Notes: generated from the sequence alone by a model not told the origin. 64,000 nucleotides of DNA from CBDDIP01 sp965229005 (GCA_965229005.1 CBDDIP010000002.1:62001-126000), one strand, 5' to 3'; numbered from the stretch's first letter, positions 27,601 to 37,312 are shown. A program made the numbers and translations.

Positions 27601-27635
27601 ACCTGGTCGTGCTCGACCGGAGTGCGCTGTCATGA
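24627..27635 (+). CDS. SNF2-family DEAD/DEAH-like helicase ATPase
   Basis: A 1002-residue protein whose C-terminal half is a SNF2 motor: motif I MGLGKTPTT, motif II DEAQ, motif III LTGTPVENRLSELWS, and helicase-C motifs LKAGGTGLNLT and DRAWRIGQQR. The N-terminal half is the helical SNF2-associated region of bacterial HepA/Rv2101-like proteins. Such proteins move along DNA, probably remodelling protein-DNA complexes. A TACACT -10 box at 24613-24618 sits nine bases before the ATG, so the mRNA is probably leaderless. The partner SWIM gene follows. Confidence 0.92.
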   Translation: MNRRAAPSPEPLPGLQLSWHEGEVVAWQPGRSVYGGNLNDTVARTFRRSMSPEAANMRVVRLHLPDGQQSVMCQRLDARSTASLAELDTFSGPAGSTFSPSVTWFGAMFAFADQLVRAGRVTPTLRQTGANSWLATWSPLPIDVIGVLDSLLATMPPAVTAPNPAQRELVPGDVVAAFADHIARSRLASRGWAADVADTRRTTSRAVRLVGRALIAPSGAFRADSELDEALTRLATTMSDVRKRAGGEPVLRARVRLGLPGSRDVDDDADPDESVWPLNLELVDVDDRSRWCSVTDVFSRSEAAVLLARDPLFVPRLQDTFTIAQHELHELAPFLGEWLDACEGHVDLDAAAQLLERVDELDAVGIEVVVPEGLARRKPTSRGVAQPTDDRPGKFSAQAIIQWDAVIDDVPVDEVVLQRAAEAGSALIEVGGRWVHLDRRDARRALANLAEHRADHGELGTLQLLRLAAQLEAEAVAAAALEGGTDNAVAALVAAADGARLDADGWLGELLQGLPDTTLTEADPPPGFTATLRPYQRRGLGWLQFLHRTGFGGCLADDMGLGKTPTTLAHLAGLPGPHLVICPLSVVHNWEAEAARFVPLVRVVVHHGGGRHGAESFAAMAAANDIVISTYQVVTRDIDHVAEVRWSTVVLDEAQAIKNPDTRSAKAMRKLQAGQRLALTGTPVENRLSELWSIMSFAVPGLLGTLPQFRSQFSSAIERNHDEAAAVALRRLTSPFLLRRTKADRSLVPDLPDKVEQVAWATLTKEQASMYQAVVEQMLVDAQQESGMRRRGLVLAAITRLKQICNHPAHALGDGSRIAGRSGKLARFDELVADLLDAGEQALVFTQFREMGLLLQRHLHDVRGLEVPFLHGGVSKLGRQKMVTSFQSGGDAASPLLLVSLKAGGTGLNLTAASRVVHYDRWWNPAVEDQATDRAWRIGQQRSVFVHKLVCQGTIEEKVDQLINDKRALADAVVGTTGEAWLSELSTDELRDLVVLDRSALS

Positions 27636-27648
27636 ACCGAACACGGGC

Positions 27649-28350
27649 ATGAGCATCGTCATCATCCCCTCGACCGGTCCGCAGACCGAAGCCGATCCGG
27701 TGGGCAAGCTGGCCGGCACGTTGCTGTCGGTGTCGGTCGCCGGCCTCGCCGACCCGAGCCGCTTCCGTCGCGGCAAGACGTACGTGCTGGAGCACGCGGT
27801 CACGCGGTTGGAGATCTCGCCGGGCATCCTGCGCGCCTCGGTCACCGGTAGCCGGGCGCAGCCGTACCAGGCGACGATCGCCGTCGACCTCGTCGCTCCC
27901 CCGCCCGACCTCGGCGCGCGCTTGGAACGTCATCAGGTGAGCCGGCTCACGCCGCAAGCTCACGAGCTGATCGCCTCGTGCACGTGCCCGGACTTCGACG
28001 ACCCGTGCAAGCACGCCGTTGCCGCCGTGCTCCAACTCGCCCGCGAGCTGGCCGAGCGGCCGGAGCTGCTGCTCGAGTGGCGTGGCGCCACGCGTGACGC
28101 GCCGGCGCGCGCCCAAGTCGGGTCGCGTGCGTCCGGCGAGCGCCACCTGCGCATCGTCCCGCCGCCGCAGCCGTCGCCGTTCAGCACGCCCGAGTGGCGC
28201 GAGTTCGAAGGCGTCGACCTGCCCACTCCTGTGGTGGCCATGTCCCCCGATCTCCTTCCGCCCGTCGAGCCCGGCCCCGGCGTGATCGACAAGTTCGACG
28301 TCGGCGCCATGGTCCGCTCCGCCCTCCACATCCTCCGCGCGCCGCGCTGA
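27649..28350 (+). CDS. SWIM zinc-finger protein, partner of the SNF2 ATPase
   Basis: A 233-residue protein with a SWIM finger, CTCPDFDDPCKH (C-x-C-xn-C-x-H), near residues 105-116. SWIM proteins next to SNF2 helicases are a conserved bacterial pair thought to guide the motor to DNA or protein partners. The ATG lies 13 bases after the helicase stop. The C-terminal third is proline-rich and lacks a recognisable fold. Confidence 0.85.
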   Translation: MSIVIIPSTGPQTEADPVGKLAGTLLSVSVAGLADPSRFRRGKTYVLEHAVTRLEISPGILRASVTGSRAQPYQATIAVDLVAPPPDLGARLERHQVSRLTPQAHELIASCTCPDFDDPCKHAVAAVLQLARELAERPELLLEWRGATRDAPARAQVGSRASGERHLRIVPPPQPSPFSTPEWREFEGVDLPTPVVAMSPDLLPPVEPGPGVIDKFDVGAMVRSALHILRAPR

Positions 28351-28445
28351 CAGGTCCGGCTGAACGAAACTGAATGCTGGCGTGTCACACGATGAGCACG
28401 CGTTCGGCGTGTTGTCGGTGTGAGGGGAAGGGGCACGAGCCATCG

Positions 28446-28933
28446 GTGCGGGGACGTTCGACGAGTTCTACCGAGCGCACTACCGGTCCCTGACCGCGCT
28501 CGCCTACGTGCTGTCCGGGAGCCGAGCCGCTGCCGAGGACCTCGTCCAGGAGTCGCTGCTCGCCGCGCATCAACGTTGGGATCGAATCGGCGGCTACGAC
28601 GATCCCGCAGCGTGGGCGCGCAAGGTGATCGCCAACCGTGCCTGCTCGATGGGCCGTCGCCGCAGCGTCGAGCAGCGCTACCTCGATCGTCGAGGCACGG
28701 ACGCCGAACGGTCGCTGCTCCCGGAGCTGCCGAGCGAGTCGGCGCACCTGTGGGCGGAAGTGCGCCGCCTTCCCAAGCGGCAGGCGCAGGTGGTCGCGCT
28801 CACCGCGATGCTTTCGCTCTCGTTGGCCGAGGTCGCCTCGATGCTCGGCATCTCCAAGGAGTCGGCGAACACGCACATGCGCCGAGCGCGAGCAACACTC
28901 GCCGAGCGTTTGGCGGTGCCGACTGATGGATGA
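28446..28933 (+). CDS. ECF RNA polymerase sigma factor (SigE-like); start probably hidden by a frameshift
   Basis: The frame encodes sigma region 2 (FDEFYRAHYRSLTALAYVLSG, then AAEDLVQESLLAAHQRW) and region 4 (LPKRQAQVVALTAML, then LSLAEVASMLGISKESANTHMRRA). No ATG, GTG or TTG lies in frame between the stop at 28421 and GTG 28508, which would cut into region 2. Adding one G to the run at 28450-28453 would join GTG 28446 to the frame and give M-R-G-TFDEFYRAHY, a normal N-terminus, with a purine-rich AGGGGAAGGGG upstream. I therefore give 28446 as the likely biological start. Its end overlaps the next gene by eight bases, as usual for a sigma factor and its membrane partner. Confidence 0.75.
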
Positions 28934-30359
28934 GCTCGACCGCCGCATCGCCGACGCCGCATCGCGCGCCCATGCCTCGGTCGGCGACGTCGCAGCGCCG
29001 GACCTGCATGCACTGCGCCCCATCGCGTTGCGCCCCGTAGCGCGAAACCGGCGAACGATGGTCGCTGTTGCGGCCGGGCTGACGGTGATCGCAGGCATTG
29101 CGGTGACGGTTGTGCTTCGGCGCGACGTCCCCGACGCGCCGACCGCCAGCGAGCCGGTCACCGCCGCGACGACCGATGGGCCGATCACGACGTCCGCGAC
29201 CGACCCGACCACCAGCACCAGCACCAGCACCAGCACCAGCACCACGGTCACCGAACTGCCGGTGATGCCGTGCACCGCCAGTTCGCTCACGGTCCGTGCC
29301 GCGCGGCGCGAGGGAGCGATGAGCAACGCTCTGGTCGAGATCCTGCTCGAGAACGTCGGGACAGAGGCGTGCTCGCTGTCCGGATATCCGTCGTTGTCCG
29401 GGCTGACGTCCTTCGATCCGGCGTCAGCAGTTCCGATCGACGCGCCACACGGCTCCTACTTCGGAGAACCGACGACGAGATCGCCGGCACTCCCCGGCGA
29501 GCGGTACAGCGTCTTCCTCGGCGGGTCCAACGATTGCCCAGGAAGCGGGGTCACCCCTGCGCAGCCGTGGGCCGCGTTGCAGTTGACCTTGCCGGACGGC
29601 TCGACGATCGCCTTCACGACGGACATGAACGACTGCGCGGTCTACGGCATCAGCAGCTTCGGCCACCCAATCATCTTCTCCAACGAGCCCGTACGTGTCG
29701 AGGACCCAATGGCGGCCACCGGTGTCGCCATCGGCGACCCGATCGCGGATGCGAACCAGATCCCCCCGCACCCGCCGGCGGGTTTCGACGTCATCCCGGT
29801 GTGGTTGCCGATCGACGATGCCAACGGCTTCGTGAACGGCTACGTGCTGTCGTCGGTCGAGCACTGGCAACCGCTGCTGGACGGCGACGCTCCGCCGTCG
29901 CATCTGATCTACGACGAGGATCGCAAACCGATCGGCTCGTTCACGACTGATGGCACGCCGATCATCGATCGCGACTTCCCGCCGTACCGCGCGACCGACA
30001 CGTTCACCGCCGAGAGCGACTACCCAGGCTCAGCTTCTCTGTACCTCGCCAGCAACGCACGGGTCATCGTCGACGGCGGAGTCGCGCGGACGATCTGGGC
30101 CGGTCGCAACGGGCTCGGCGCCGATGGCGAGGCGCCAGCTCGTGGCGAATTCAGGGTGGAGGTCGGGCAGGCGATCCTCAACGACGAGAGCGCTCCGGCT
30201 TTGCAGTTCTTCAGCGTCGAGGTGCCGGTCTGCCACAGCGCGGTCGAGCTGGTCGATGGGCCGCATCCGCCGTTGACGGCGATCCCGTTCGTGTGCGTCG
30301 CCACCGGGCAGACCGGCACGCTCGACGTGCTCGCCCGGACAACGAAACTGGATGTCTGA
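28926..30359 (+). CDS. membrane-anchored protein with DUF4232-like domain, likely regulator/partner of the ECF sigma factor
   Basis: The 477-residue product begins with a short cytosolic helix region (about 1-38), has one membrane span (about 39-60, TMVAVAAGLTVIAGIAVTVV), then a Ser/Thr linker with an (ACCAGC)n microsatellite at the DNA level, then an extracytoplasmic domain starting CTASSLTVRAARREG with paired cysteines that resembles DUF4232. Overlap with the sigma gene suggests an anti-sigma or signal-sensing role. No zinc anti-sigma HxxxCxxC motif is seen, so this is inference. The stop codon lies in the stem of a long inverted repeat. Confidence 0.65.
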   Translation: MDELDRRIADAASRAHASVGDVAAPDLHALRPIALRPVARNRRTMVAVAAGLTVIAGIAVTVVLRRDVPDAPTASEPVTAATTDGPITTSATDPTTSTSTSTSTSTTVTELPVMPCTASSLTVRAARREGAMSNALVEILLENVGTEACSLSGYPSLSGLTSFDPASAVPIDAPHGSYFGEPTTRSPALPGERYSVFLGGSNDCPGSGVTPAQPWAALQLTLPDGSTIAFTTDMNDCAVYGISSFGHPIIFSNEPVRVEDPMAATGVAIGDPIADANQIPPHPPAGFDVIPVWLPIDDANGFVNGYVLSSVEHWQPLLDGDAPPSHLIYDEDRKPIGSFTTDGTPIIDRDFPPYRATDTFTAESDYPGSASLYLASNARVIVDGGVARTIWAGRNGLGADGEAPARGEFRVEVGQAILNDESAPALQFFSVEVPVCHSAVELVDGPHPPLTAIPFVCVATGQTGTLDVLARTTKLDV

Positions 30360-30393
30360 CAGCTCGACATTCGAGCTGTCAGACATCCAGTTT
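30345..30393. terminator. bidirectional terminator, perfect 22-bp inverted repeat
   Basis: AAACTGGATGTCTGACAGCT begins a perfect 22-bp stem with a 5-nt loop (ACATT); the right arm ends in CAGTTT. It lies between the converging sigma-partner gene and hspR and includes the TGA of the former. The flanking A and T residues allow it to work in both directions. Confidence 0.85.
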
Positions 30394-30397
30394 GCGG

Positions 30398-30790
30398 TCA
30401 GCGGGGGGTGAAGGGGTTGCGCTGGTGGCCGAAGACGGCGACTTCTTGGCGCAGGGGGACGAGGTCGCGGCGGGGTGAGCGGCGCTCGGCTTCGGCGATG
30501 GCGGAGGCGGCGATGGTGCGCAGCTCGTCGTTCTCGGCGCGCAGGTGCTGCACCTCGGCTTCGAGGGCCATCACCCGGCGGATGCCCTCCAGGTTCATGC
30601 CCTCGGCGGCGAGCTCGCTGATGCGGCGCAGGCGATCGATGTCGATGTCGCTGTAGCGGCGGTTGCCGCCCTGCGTGCGAGCGGGGGCGACGAGCCCGCG
30701 GCGCTCGTAGATGCGCAGGGTCTGGGGGTGCATGCCGGCCAGCTCGGCTGCCACCGAGATGACGTAGACGGCGTGGTCTCGTGATCGCAT
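30398..30790 (-). CDS. hspR: heat-shock repressor HspR (MerR family)
   Basis: A 130-residue MerR-type regulator: YVISVAAELAGMHPQTLRIYERRGLV forms the winged helix-turn-helix and LRRISELAAEGMNLEGIRRVMALE leads into the coiled coil. The position right after dnaJ, two bases from its stop, is diagnostic of HspR. It binds HAIR palindromes, and two such sites lie at the dnaK promoter (34521-34541, 34584-34604), so it represses its own operon with DnaK as co-repressor. Confidence 0.95.
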   Translation of the reverse strand: MRSRDHAVYVISVAAELAGMHPQTLRIYERRGLVAPARTQGGNRRYSDIDIDRLRRISELAAEGMNLEGIRRVMALEAEVQHLRAENDELRTIAASAIAEAERRSPRRDLVPLRQEVAVFGHQRNPFTPR

Positions 30791-30792
30791 GA

Positions 30793-31932
30793 TCAGCTTC
30801 CTCCTGCGGCGTTCGGCAGGTGAGCCCTGGGGGACACGGTAGTTGCTGCGGCGAGCGCCTCGATCGCTGCCCGCTGCTCGTCGGTGAGCTCCTTGGGCAC
30901 GTCGATGTCGACGGTGACGATCAGGTCGCCGGTGTGCTTCGGGGTGACGATGCCCTTGCCGCGGACCCGGTGACGCGACCCGGTGGCGGTGCCCGGCTTC
31001 AAGCGCAGCGTCACGGACGGACCGTCGAGCGTGGGCACGTCGATCTCCCCGCCCAGCGCGGCCTCGGCGAACGACACCGGCACGCGCACGGTGAGGTTGC
31101 CACCGTCGCGACCGAACAAACGGTGCGGCGCGACGTGGCACTCGACGATCAGGTCGCCGGTGGGCCCACCGTTGCGGCCCGGCGCGCCGCGGCCCTTCAA
31201 TCGGATCTTCTGCCCGTCGGCGACACCGGCGGGGATGCGCGCCTGCACTTCACGAGCACGACGTTCGACGCCGCTGCCACGACACGTCGGACACGGGTCG
31301 GGGATGACCACACCACGACCGCCGCAGTTGCGACAGGGAGTGGAGAACGAGAACATGCCTTGGTTGTCGTCGATGACGCCACGACCGCCGCAGACCGAGC
31401 AGTTCGTCGGCTGCGTGCCGGGCCGAGCACCGCTGCCGTTGCACGTGCTGCACTGCGCGTCGCTGGTGAGGTAGAGCGTCGTGGTCAGCCCGCGCGCCGC
31501 GTCGGCGAAGTCGAGGTTGAGCGTCGCTTCGACGTCCGCGCCACGCATCGGCCCGGCCGACGCAGACGCGCCACCACCGCGACGACCGCGCCCGAACATC
31601 TGCCCGAGCAGGTCGCCAAGACCGTCGGCACCGACGTTGAAGTTGTAGCCACCGGGCCCTTGCCCGGGCCCGCCCTGCGGGAAGCCACCGGCAGGACCGA
31701 GACGACGGACCTCGTCGTACTCCTTGCGCTTGGCCTCGTCGCCGAGCACGTCGTACGCCCCGCTGACCTCCTTGAAGCGCTCCTCCGCCGCCGCATCGCC
31801 AGGATGCGTGTCGGGGTGGCTGTCGCGCGCCAGCTTGCGGTACGCCTTGGTGATCTCCTTCGGAGCAGCGTCCTCAGCCACCCCCAAGACCTTGTAGTAG
31901 TCCCTCTCGTACCACTCCCGTTGAGCAGCCAA
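30793..31932 (-). CDS. dnaJ: chaperone DnaJ (Hsp40)
   Basis: The 379-residue protein has the J domain (DYYKVLGVAEDAAPKEI and HPD in DSHPDTHPG), a Gly/Phe-rich linker, and four zinc-finger repeats CSTCNGSG, CSVCGGRG, CRNCGGRG, CPTCRGSG before the substrate-binding C-domain. The start is TTG 31932: a perfect ribosome site AGGAGGTGA lies five bases upstream, while the GTG at 31941 overlaps that site. DnaJ stimulates DnaK ATP hydrolysis. About 180 bp separate it from grpE. Confidence 0.93.
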   Translation of the reverse strand: MAAQREWYERDYYKVLGVAEDAAPKEITKAYRKLARDSHPDTHPGDAAAEERFKEVSGAYDVLGDEAKRKEYDEVRRLGPAGGFPQGGPGQGPGGYNFNVGADGLGDLLGQMFGRGRRGGGASASAGPMRGADVEATLNLDFADAARGLTTTLYLTSDAQCSTCNGSGARPGTQPTNCSVCGGRGVIDDNQGMFSFSTPCRNCGGRGVVIPDPCPTCRGSGVERRAREVQARIPAGVADGQKIRLKGRGAPGRNGGPTGDLIVECHVAPHRLFGRDGGNLTVRVPVSFAEAALGGEIDVPTLDGPSVTLRLKPGTATGSRHRVRGKGIVTPKHTGDLIVTVDIDVPKELTDEQRAAIEALAAATTVSPRAHLPNAAGGS

Positions 31933-31937
31933 TTCCG

Positions 31938-31946
31938 TCACCTCCT
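31938..31946 (-). promoter_or_regulatory. perfect Shine-Dalgarno AGGAGGTGA that fixes the dnaJ start
   Basis: AGGAGGTGA on the minus strand is fully complementary to the 16S rRNA 3' end and sits five bases before TTG 31932. It makes the GTG at 31941 and the far-upstream in-frame ATG at 32091 unlikely starts. Confidence 0.8.
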
Positions 31947-32115
31947 CCGAGTTCTCATCTTTTCCTCCCCCCACACACCTGCACGAGGAGTCGTTGTTCA
32001 GTTGTCCGAGAGCAAGGCCAATGTGGTCGGATGTCGTGGTGAGCGAGTAGTGGGTGAGCCCCCAGGGCGAACCCCGTGCGAGCCACGACATGCGACCGGC
32101 CTGGCCGCAGCGCCC

Positions 32116-32636
32116 CTAGCCGCGCACCTTCACCATCGCCGGCCGCAAGACCTTGCCCTTCCACAGATAGCCAGATCGCAAGACCTCACTGACAATGGGC
32201 TCGCCATCGCCTGGCTCATGAAGCACTGCATCAGCAACCGTCGGATCGAACGGCTGCTCATGCAGGTTCAACGCCTCCAACCCGTGCTTGCGCAGCTCGC
32301 CGAGCAGCAGGTTGAACAGCGGCTCGACCTCCGCCGGGTGCTGCAGGAACGCAGCCTCGGCGGCGTCGAGCACCGGCAGCATCGCTTCGACGAGCTTGCC
32401 GGTTGCCCGGTCGACCTCGTCGGCGTGCTGGGCGGCGACGCGCTTGCGGTAGTTCTCGAAGTCGGCCTGCAAGCGCAGCGCGATGTCCTTGAAGGAGTCG
32501 CGCTCCTGCAGCAGTGCGGCGACGTCGTGCTCGACGAGCTCGGCTGCCTCCGCGTCGGCGTCGGGTCGTTCGATCGGGCCGGAGAGGTCTTCCACCTCGC
32601 TGGCCCGCTCGAATTCGAAGTCGGCCATGTCGTCGC

Positions 32637-32640
<4 letters not shown>
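32116..32640 (-). CDS. grpE: nucleotide exchange factor GrpE
   Basis: A 174-residue protein with the long N-terminal coiled coil (LQERDSFKDIALRLQADFENYRKR) and the beta-domain (HEQPFDPTVADAVLHEPGDGE, then GYLWKGKVLRPAMVKV) of GrpE. It opens the DnaK nucleotide cleft to release ADP. Its GTG overlaps the dnaK stop (GTGA). Confidence 0.95.
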
Positions 32641-34472
<1,832 letters not shown>

Positions 34473-34520
34473 GGTGACTGCTCCTGTGTGATGGGGATCG
34501 GGGGTTCTCCGGGGGAAGAA

Positions 34521-34541
34521 CCTGAGTGACGTTGGCTCAAG
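34521..34541. promoter_or_regulatory. HAIR operator 1 (HspR site) at the dnaK promoter
   Basis: CCTGAGT-GACGTTG-GCTCAAG follows the HAIR consensus CTTGAGT-N7-ACTCAAG with two mismatches. On the minus strand it lies just downstream of the -10-like TAGACT, so bound HspR would cover the transcription start. Confidence 0.85.
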
Positions 34542-34583
34542 TCTAGGAAACTTCGTCCAGGTCAACAACTCGGCGGCAGAAAT

Positions 34584-34604
34584 CTTGAGTCATCATCACT
34601 CAGG
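34584..34604. promoter_or_regulatory. HAIR operator 2 (HspR site) upstream of the dnaK promoter
   Basis: CTTGAGT-CATCATC-ACTCAGG matches the HAIR consensus with one mismatch. It sits upstream of the -35 region (TTGTTG/TTGACC on the minus strand), so the two HAIR sites bracket the promoter. Confidence 0.88.
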
Positions 34605-34705
34605 ATCGACCACGAGGTCGGCACGGCACATCCCTGACCACGATCGGGCGCGTTCAGGGTCATGCCCGATGGTGCGCTCGCAGGCCGGTCCGTACGTTCG
34701 ACCAC

Positions 34706-36211
34706 GTGAGCACCGTGATCGACCTGCACGCCCGACCCGTGGCCGAGCCGGTCGTCGCGGCCGCTCGACCGCCGGACGGGCTGCCATGGCCGGGGATCGC
34801 TGCCGGCGTCGTCCTGTCGGTGCTCCTGCGCTTGCGCATGTACTGGACGCCGATCACGTCCGACGAGGGTGGGTTCCTGGCGATCGCCCGCGCCTGGGCG
34901 CACGGCAAGGTGCTCCAGCGCGACGTCTGGGTCGATCGTCCGCAAGGCCTGCTGACGATCTACCGCTTCTGGGACTGGCTCTCGGGCGGCAGCGTGGCCT
35001 CGCTGCGCATCATGGCGATGTTGTTCGGCGCGGTGCTGGTCGTCGTGGTCGGCGCGGTCGCAACGCAGTTGGCGGGACGCAGCGCCGGGGCGATCGCCTC
35101 GATCCTCGTCGCGGGCCTCAGCGCCAGTCCCGTCATCGAGGGCCACCTGGCCAACGGCGAGCTGCTCAGCGGCGCGATCGCCGTCGCCGGATTGGCGATC
35201 GGGTTGCGTGCTCTCGACGCCGACCGGACGTGGCACCTCGTCGCCGCCGGCGCCCTCGCCGGCGTTGCCATCTCCATCAAGCAGAGCGCGTTCGACGGGC
35301 TCCTGACGTTGCTCGTGTGGGTCGTGCTCACGCAGCGCCCGTGGCGACGGTGCCGCAGCGCGGTCGCAGCGCTCCTGGGCGGTGCGGGCACGGTGCTCGC
35401 TGCGCTGGCCCTGCACGGCGCGGCGACGTCCGGGTTCCGAGCGTGGTGGTACGCGATGGTGGCTCAGCGGTTCGACGAGCGCAGCGCCGTCAACGGGGCG
35501 AAGTGGGCCAGGCTGCTCGCCACCTTCACCACCGCCCGCGCCGTGCTGCTGCCCCTGCTCCTCGTGTGTGCGATCGCCTGGGTCGCCCGGCGCGAACGCC
35601 GCCATGAGCGCGGCACCCCGACGATCGTCGGCCTGTGGGCGCTCGCTGCGTGCACCTCGTTCATCGCCGGCGGCAACTTCTTCCTGCACTACTGGGTCGC
35701 CCTGTGCCCGGTGCTGTCGGTGGCGACGGCCATCGTGCTCAGCCGATGGCTGCGCCCGAGGACGGCGATGCTGGCCGCGATCGTGCTGCTGCTGCCGGGC
35801 ATCCAGGACGCGGTCACGATCTTCCGCCTCGACCGCGGCCACATCGCCGCCGTCGCGAGCGACGATCTTCGGCCGGCGATCGACGAGCAGATGGCCCGGT
35901 GGTTCCGTGCCGCTCGGCTGCCCGGCGACGAGCTGTACGTGCTGTGCTCGAGTCCCGGCTTCTACGCCGATGCCGGCCTCGACCCGCCGACGCCGTACAT
36001 CTGGCGCGATCACGTCCTCCAGGTGCCCGGCGCGCGAGAGCAGATCGTGGCCATGCTCCGTGCCGACGATCGCCCGCGGTTCGTCGCCGAGTACCAATCG
36101 GCCGGCGACTGCGATCCGGCTGGTGGCATCGCCGCGGCGCTCGCGGCCGGGTACGTGCGGCGAACGACCGTTGACGGCGTCCCGGTGCTCGAACGCGCGG
36201 TGAGCGGTTGA
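34706..36211 (+). CDS. polytopic glycosyltransferase-like membrane protein (GT39/ArnT-like)
   Basis: A 501-residue protein with about ten to eleven membrane spans. The first extracytoplasmic loop has ITSDEGGFLAIARAWAHGK, the DE motif typical of GT-C (ArnT/PMT-like) transferases, followed by DVWVDRPQGLL. Such enzymes use lipid-linked sugars outside the membrane. GTG 34706 follows a TACGTT -10-like box by eight bases, suggesting a leaderless transcript. The acceptor is unknown. Confidence 0.7.
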   Translation: MSTVIDLHARPVAEPVVAAARPPDGLPWPGIAAGVVLSVLLRLRMYWTPITSDEGGFLAIARAWAHGKVLQRDVWVDRPQGLLTIYRFWDWLSGGSVASLRIMAMLFGAVLVVVVGAVATQLAGRSAGAIASILVAGLSASPVIEGHLANGELLSGAIAVAGLAIGLRALDADRTWHLVAAGALAGVAISIKQSAFDGLLTLLVWVVLTQRPWRRCRSAVAALLGGAGTVLAALALHGAATSGFRAWWYAMVAQRFDERSAVNGAKWARLLATFTTARAVLLPLLLVCAIAWVARRERRHERGTPTIVGLWALAACTSFIAGGNFFLHYWVALCPVLSVATAIVLSRWLRPRTAMLAAIVLLLPGIQDAVTIFRLDRGHIAAVASDDLRPAIDEQMARWFRAARLPGDELYVLCSSPGFYADAGLDPPTPYIWRDHVLQVPGAREQIVAMLRADDRPRFVAEYQSAGDCDPAGGIAAALAAGYVRRTTVDGVPVLERAVSG

Positions 36212-37158
36212 ATGGGGTCGTGCAGCTCACCGACCTCCGCATCTTCACCGAGCCCCAGCAGGGCGCCACCTACGACACGCTCCTGGCTGTCGCCAAGCGG
36301 GCCGAGGCGCTCGGCTTCGGCGCCTTCTTCCGCAGCGACCACTACCTGGTCATGGGCGATCACGCCGACGGCCTCCCGGGCCCGACGGACGCGTGGATCA
36401 CGCTGGCCGGCCTGGCTCGCGACACCGACACGATCCGCCTCGGCACGCTCGTCTCCCCGGTGACGTTCCGTGGGCCCGGGCTGCTGGCGATCTCGGTGGC
36501 GCAGGTGGACCAGATGAGCGGCGGCCGCGTCGAGCTCGGCCTCGGTGCCGGCTGGTTCGAACGTGAGCACCAGGCGTACGGCTTCGACTTCCCCACCACG
36601 GGCGGCCGCTTCGACAGCCTCACCGATCAGCTGGCGATCATCGACGGGTTGTGGACCACGCCGATCGGCGAGACGTTCTCCTACGAAGGTCGCGCCCATG
36701 CGGTCACCGACTCGCCCGGTCTGCCCAAGCCGGTGCAGACCCCGCTGCCGATCGTGATGGGTGGCGGCGGCAAGACCAAGACGCCGGCGCTCGCCGCTCG
36801 CTACGCCGCCGAGTTCAACACCCCGTTCGTGCCGCTGAGCTTTTTCTCCGAGCAGTGCGATCGTGTTCGCGCCGCCTGCGAGGCGATCGAGCGCACGCGG
36901 CCGATGGTCTACTCGGCAGCGCTGATCGTGTGCTGCGGCAAGGACGAGGCCGAGGTCGCCCGCCGCGCCAAGGCGCTCGGACGCGAGCCCGACGAGCTGC
37001 GCAAGAACGGTGCCGCGGGCACGCCCGAAGAAGTTGCCGCGACGATCCGCAGCTTCGCCGAGGCCGGCGCCGAGCGCATGTACCTCCAGGTCCTCGACCT
37101 CGACGACCTCGACCACCTCGACCTGATCGCCGCCGAGGTCGCCCCGCTGCTGAGCTGA
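36208..37158 (+). CDS. LLM-class (luciferase-like) F420-dependent oxidoreductase
   Basis: The 316-residue protein is a bacterial-luciferase-like TIM barrel (GFGAFFRSDHYLVMGD, LGTLVSPVTFRGPGLLA, GRVELGLGAGWFEREH, PIVMGGGG). This actinobacterial subgroup mostly uses coenzyme F420. I take TTG 36208, which overlaps the previous stop; GTG 36220 is an alternative four codons later. The substrate is unknown. The hairpin repeats at 37165-37261 follow its stop by six bases. Confidence 0.85.
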   Translation: MNGVVQLTDLRIFTEPQQGATYDTLLAVAKRAEALGFGAFFRSDHYLVMGDHADGLPGPTDAWITLAGLARDTDTIRLGTLVSPVTFRGPGLLAISVAQVDQMSGGRVELGLGAGWFEREHQAYGFDFPTTGGRFDSLTDQLAIIDGLWTTPIGETFSYEGRAHAVTDSPGLPKPVQTPLPIVMGGGGKTKTPALAARYAAEFNTPFVPLSFFSEQCDRVRAACEAIERTRPMVYSAALIVCCGKDEAEVARRAKALGREPDELRKNGAAGTPEEVAATIRSFAEAGAERMYLQVLDLDDLDHLDLIAAEVAPLLS

Positions 37159-37164
37159 AGCCGA

Positions 37165-37261
37165 GCGGAGGGTCTCAGGCCCACCCGGGCGCGCTCGAAA
37201 CCCTCCACATCGGTCGTGTGGAGGGTTCCAGGCCCACCCGGGCGCGCTCAGAACCCTCCGC
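37165..37261. repeat. two tandem copies of the 44-bp hairpin element
   Basis: Copies at 37165-37208 and 37218-37261 share the GGAGGGT(T/C)-CACCCGGGC-AACCCTCC layout and the 53-bp period of the block at 18828-19029, but carry their own interior (GCCCACCCGGGCGCGCTC). They sit directly after the LLM oxidoreductase stop. Confidence 0.85.
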
Positions 37262-37312
37262 TCGACCAGCTACGCATCGCCCGATTCGGCCGCTCCCGCG
37301 TAGCGTGCGGGC

